Assembly: GCF_023156245.1 (NCBI RefSeq)
Contig: NZ_JAKZAH010000017.1
Location: 1-64,000 of the forward strand
Source of the DNA: Marinobacter bryozoorum
GTDB lineage: Bacteria; Pseudomonadota; Gammaproteobacteria; Pseudomonadales; Oleiphilaceae
Length of the DNA: 64,000 nucleotides
Direction of reading: 5' to 3'
In this document: positions 62,023 to 64,000 of the stretch, piece by piece
Numbering within the stretch: position 1 is the stretch's first letter
How the letters are laid out: every line of letters begins with the position of its first letter
Made by a program: the position numbers and the translations under genes
The notes under the pieces: generated by a model
Told to the model about the DNA's origin: nothing
Database searches by the model: none
Seen by the model: the letters and a program-made list of their open reading frames with translations, nothing else

Positions 62023-62036
62023 CGGAACCGGTTCCG
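62023..62036. promoter_or_regulatory. 14-bp perfect palindrome upstream of fadD
   Basis: CGGAACCGGTTCCG is fully self-complementary and lies about 95 bases upstream of the fadD -10. It could bind a dimeric regulator. It does not match the PsrA or FadR patterns I know. Confidence 0.4.
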
Positions 62037-62203
62037 CTGAAAAAACAAGCAGACAAAAGTATCAGCCTCGAAAGAAAGGCGAGAATATCAGTTTTACGCT
62101 GTTTCAGGTAGATCCTGCCCGGTACCCGCACGTTTGCTGATGATCTCTGTGATGTCTTTCGCGTTAATCCGTCAGTGTTTTTTACAGGCCCAGGTCCAGC
62201 AAA

Positions 62204-62368
62204 GGGCCTGAAAACCCTGACATAGCGGTAATCGGCTGATCAAAAGGGAACTTTCCGGAACTGGCAGCGATTCTGCTTAGGAAGTGGTAACGCAGGCGCT
62301 TACTGGAGGTGTTTGCGTTAAATGCCGAGCTTAGCCGATACACTCTCAACCGTGTATCGGCTCTTTTT
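62204..62368 (+). ncRNA. Candidate small RNA with GGA motifs and its own terminator
   Basis: Between two minus-strand genes lies a plus-strand terminator (62333-62367). Upstream of it GGA occurs four times within about 60 bases (62247, 62257, 62280, 62305). One GGA lies in the tetraloop of AAAG-GGAA-CTTT (62243-62254) and one inside a stem-loop closed by AACGCA/TGCGTT (62289-62319). GGA in loops is the mark of CsrA/RsmA-sequestering RNAs, but no homology to RsmY or RsmZ is claimed and no plus-strand promoter is clear; the 5' end is a guess. Confidence 0.35.
62333..62367 (+). terminator. Plus-strand rho-independent terminator in the fadD/VWA gap
   Basis: AGCCGATACAC (62333-62343) pairs perfectly with GTGTATCGGCT (62352-62362) over an 8-base loop, followed on the plus strand by CTTTTTCG. 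On the minus strand no T-tract follows, so it does not look like the end of the minus-strand VWA gene that stops at 62372. Confidence 0.7.
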
Positions 62369-62371
62369 CGC

Positions 62372-63550
62372 TCACTTGCTCAGATGACGCATGGCCGACT
62401 CAAGCCCTTCAATGGTCAGTGGATACATATGATCTCCCGTCAGTTGCCGGGTTATACCCAGTGAGCCGCCCCTGCCCCAATAGCTTTCCGGCAGGGGGTT
62501 CAGCCATACCACCTTGCGGAAGTGATCGGTTACCCGTTGGAACCAGGTGGCACCGGCTTCTTCGTTCCAGTGTTCTATGGAGCCGCCCGGGTGGGTGATT
62601 TCATAGGGAGCCATGGTGGCGTCGCCGATAAAGATCACCTTATAGTCCGGGCTGTACTTGTGAAGGATGTCCCAGATGGGTGTGGTTTCGTGGAGCCGAC
62701 GCACGTTCTTGGTCCAGACCGCCTCATAGATGAAGTTATGGAAGTAGAAATACTCCATGTGCTTGAACTCCATCCGCGCGGCGGAAAACAACTCCTCGCA
62801 CACACGTACATGGGGGTCCATGGAGCCCCCCACATCGAAGAACAGCAGCACCTTCACCGCGTTGTGGCGTTCCGGCACCATTTTCAGGTCCAGGTAACCG
62901 GCATTACGGGCGGTGGAGCGGATGGTGTCATCCAGGTCCAGCTGGTCGGCCGCACCCTGGCGCGCAAACTTCCGCAGGCGCCGCAGGGCAACCTTGATGT
63001 TGCGGATACCCAGGGTGATGGAGTCGTCCAGGTCGCGGAACTCCCGCTTTTCCCAGACCTTCACGGCACGGCCATGGCGGCCTTCCTTCTGCCCGATGCG
63101 GAAGCCCTCAGGGTTATATCCGTTGGCTCCAAACGGCGAGGTACCACCGGTACCGATCCACTTGTTGCCGCCCTGGTGCCGCTCCTTCTGCTCCTCCATA
63201 CGCTTCTTGAAGGTATCGATCAGTTCTTCCAGGCCACCGAGGGACTCGATCTTCGCCTTCTCTTCATCAGAAAGCTGCTTTTCAAATTCTGCCCGCAGCC
63301 AGTCATCAGGAATGAGTGCTTCCATCAACTCGTCGAGGTTTTCTATACCTTTGAAATACGATTCAAAGGCCCGATCGAACTTGTCGAAATGGCGTTCATC
63401 CTTGACCAGGCACAAGCGTGCCAGGTAGTAGAACTCTTCCATATCACCGAAGGCCACCCGCTTCTGCAGGGCCTCCAGCAGGTCGAGGAATTCACGCAGG
63501 CTGGCCGGAACCCTGGCTGCGCGAACTTCCATGAAAAAATCTATCAGCAT
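62372..63550 (-). CDS. VWA-domain protein (CoxE-like)
   Basis: This cytoplasmic protein has 392 residues. A helical N-terminal half (about 1-190) is followed by a von Willebrand factor A domain with the metal-binding MIDAS start LLFFDVGGSMDPH (about 231-243). Proteins of this kind work with MoxR-family AAA ATPases as substrate or metal-insertion chaperones (family knowledge). A MoxR gene ends 63 bases upstream on the same strand, so the two probably form a unit. The client protein is unknown. The phrase NKWIGTGGTSPFGANGYNPE near 130-149 is typical of this group. Confidence 0.85.
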   Translation of the reverse strand: MLIDFFMEVRAARVPASLREFLDLLEALQKRVAFGDMEEFYYLARLCLVKDERHFDKFDRAFESYFKGIENLDELMEALIPDDWLRAEFEKQLSDEEKAKIESLGGLEELIDTFKKRMEEQKERHQGGNKWIGTGGTSPFGANGYNPEGFRIGQKEGRHGRAVKVWEKREFRDLDDSITLGIRNIKVALRRLRKFARQGAADQLDLDDTIRSTARNAGYLDLKMVPERHNAVKVLLFFDVGGSMDPHVRVCEELFSAARMEFKHMEYFYFHNFIYEAVWTKNVRRLHETTPIWDILHKYSPDYKVIFIGDATMAPYEITHPGGSIEHWNEEAGATWFQRVTDHFRKVVWLNPLPESYWGRGGSLGITRQLTGDHMYPLTIEGLESAMRHLSK

Positions 63551-63613
63551 GGCGTCCTCCCAAAAGAGGCCGTTGAGTCATTTGTTCGCCGGGGCAAGAT
63601 TGCCCCGTACGCC

Positions 63614-64000
63614 TCACTTCTTGCGACGAGCCATGAATGCCAGCTTCTGCAGAAGATGCACGTCCTGTTCATTCTTGACCAGGGCACCGTATAGGGGTGG
63701 CAGGGCGCTGCTGGTGTCGCTCTCCTGCAGCATCTTGCGGGACAGGTCATCGGCCAACAGCAGCTTGAGCCAGTCAATCAGCTCGGACGTGGACGGCTTT
63801 TTCTTCAGGCCCGGAACCTTGCGTACATCGAAGAACACTTCCAGTGCGTCCCGCACCACTTCCTGCTGGAGACCAGGGAAGTGAACATCCACGATGGTCT
63901 TCATGGTGTCGTGATCCGGGAAGGCGATGTAGTGGAAAAAGCAGCGGCGCAGGAAGGCATCCGGGAGCTCTTTCTCATTGTTACTGGTGATCACCACGAT
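63614..64000 (-). CDS. MoxR-family AAA+ ATPase (C-terminal part, cut by window edge)
   Basis: Only the last ~128 residues are seen; the gene continues beyond 64000. The visible part begins at the sensor 1 strand (IVVITSNNEKELPDAFLRRC), which includes the LRRC segment of MoxR proteins, and continues with a small helical lid ending in a lysine/arginine-rich tail. The Walker motifs lie outside the window. It pairs with the downstream VWA gene. Confidence 0.82.
   Translation of the reverse strand: MVVITSNNEKELPDAFLRRCFFHYIAFPDHDTMKTIVDVHFPGLQQEVVRDALEVFFDVRKVPGLKKKPSTSELIDWLKLLLADDLSRKMLQESDTSSALPPLYGALVKNEQDVHLLQKLAFMARRKK

Larger units (their letters stand above)
61900..62371. other. 472-base intergenic region between fadD and the VWA gene
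   Basis: No credible protein gene lies here; a 62-codon plus-strand frame (61923-62111) lacks a ribosome binding site and family resemblance. The fadD side has a minus-strand TATAAT at 61926-61931 without a matching -35, and a 14-bp palindrome at 62023-62036. The VWA side has several inverted repeats, four GGA motifs and a plus-strand terminator (see separate entries). Confidence 0.7.

Noticed and set aside
62287-62303. GTAAC...GCTTAC resembling a GacA upstream activating site near the small-RNA candidate
   Set aside because: The spacing and outer bases do not fit TGTAAG-N6-CTTACA, and it lies near the 3' end of the proposed RNA instead of upstream.
62322-62390. A 21-codon plus-strand frame starting MPSLADTL over the terminator
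   Set aside because: Although GGAGGT lies 11 bases upstream, the frame runs through the terminator stem and into the VWA gene; too short to support.
62522-63694. Plus-strand frame of 390 codons opposite the VWA gene
   Set aside because: The minus strand carries a clear MIDAS motif and family sequence; the plus frame is its shadow.

Overview
The window is a dense stretch of housekeeping chromosome from a high-GC gammaproteobacterium, most likely a marine Marinobacter-like relative of Pseudomonas (inference). Reasons: the blocks truA-trpF-accD-folC-SPOR-cvpA-purF-metZ, fimV-asd-leuB-leuD-leuC-lysR, pabB-thrH-cysH-cysB and holB-pilZ keep the order known from Pseudomonas aeruginosa; there is a giant acidic FimV, a LolA/RarA/SerS block and a P. 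aeruginosa-type long-chain KAS III. I found no rRNA, tRNA, insertion sequence, prophage, CRISPR array or attachment site. Fifty-one protein genes (two cut by the window edges, the left one weakly supported) fill about 95% of the sequence.

Layout. 1-3.6 kb (+): yejE-yejF peptide importer genes, then fabI. 3.6-6.0 kb (-): a PilZ protein and a DUF1631-like protein, possible cyclic-di-GMP outputs. 6.1-7.2 kb (+): DAHP synthase. 7.2-14.1 kb (-): cobA-serS-rarA-lolA-ftsK. 14.2-24.4 kb (-): metZ-purF-cvpA-SPOR-folC-accD-trpA-trpB-trpF-truA. 24.5-32.6 kb (-): fimV, asd, leuB, leuD, leuC, with a divergent LysR regulator at 32.9 kb. 33.8-37.0 kb (-): an MFS transporter with no standard start codon, aroC and prmB. 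37.2-40.2 kb (-): a tight group of patatin, DUF4892 and alpha/beta hydrolase genes. 40.2-44.8 kb (-): pilZ, holB, a TgpA-like transglutaminase and a DUF58 protein. 44.9-48.9 kb: pabB, thrH, cysH, cysB. 49.1-53.9 kb (-): dinG, gspB, gspA. 54.0-61.9 kb (-): mlaA, a KAS III, hrpA, fadD. 62.4-64 kb (-): a VWA protein and the end of a MoxR ATPase.

How the genes work together. Biosynthesis dominates: aromatic amino acids and folate (aroF, aroC, trpFBA, pabB, folC), leucine (leuBCD), the aspartate family and methionine (asd, metZ), sulfate reduction and siroheme (cysH, cysB, cobA), and fatty acids (fabI, accD, KAS III, fadD). A second theme is the envelope and division (lolA, ftsK, mlaA, SPOR, fimV, pilZ, gspAB, TgpA).

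I did not find a clearly new multi-gene system. The leads most worth following are: an MFS gene whose only well-placed start is ATT; a probable small-RNA locus at 62.2-62.4 kb with four GGA motifs and a terminator pointing against both neighbours; U-tract-less GC hairpins at four of the five convergent gene ends; a terminator in the fimV-truA gap; the three-gene hydrolase/DUF4892 group; and the PilZ/DUF1631 pair.
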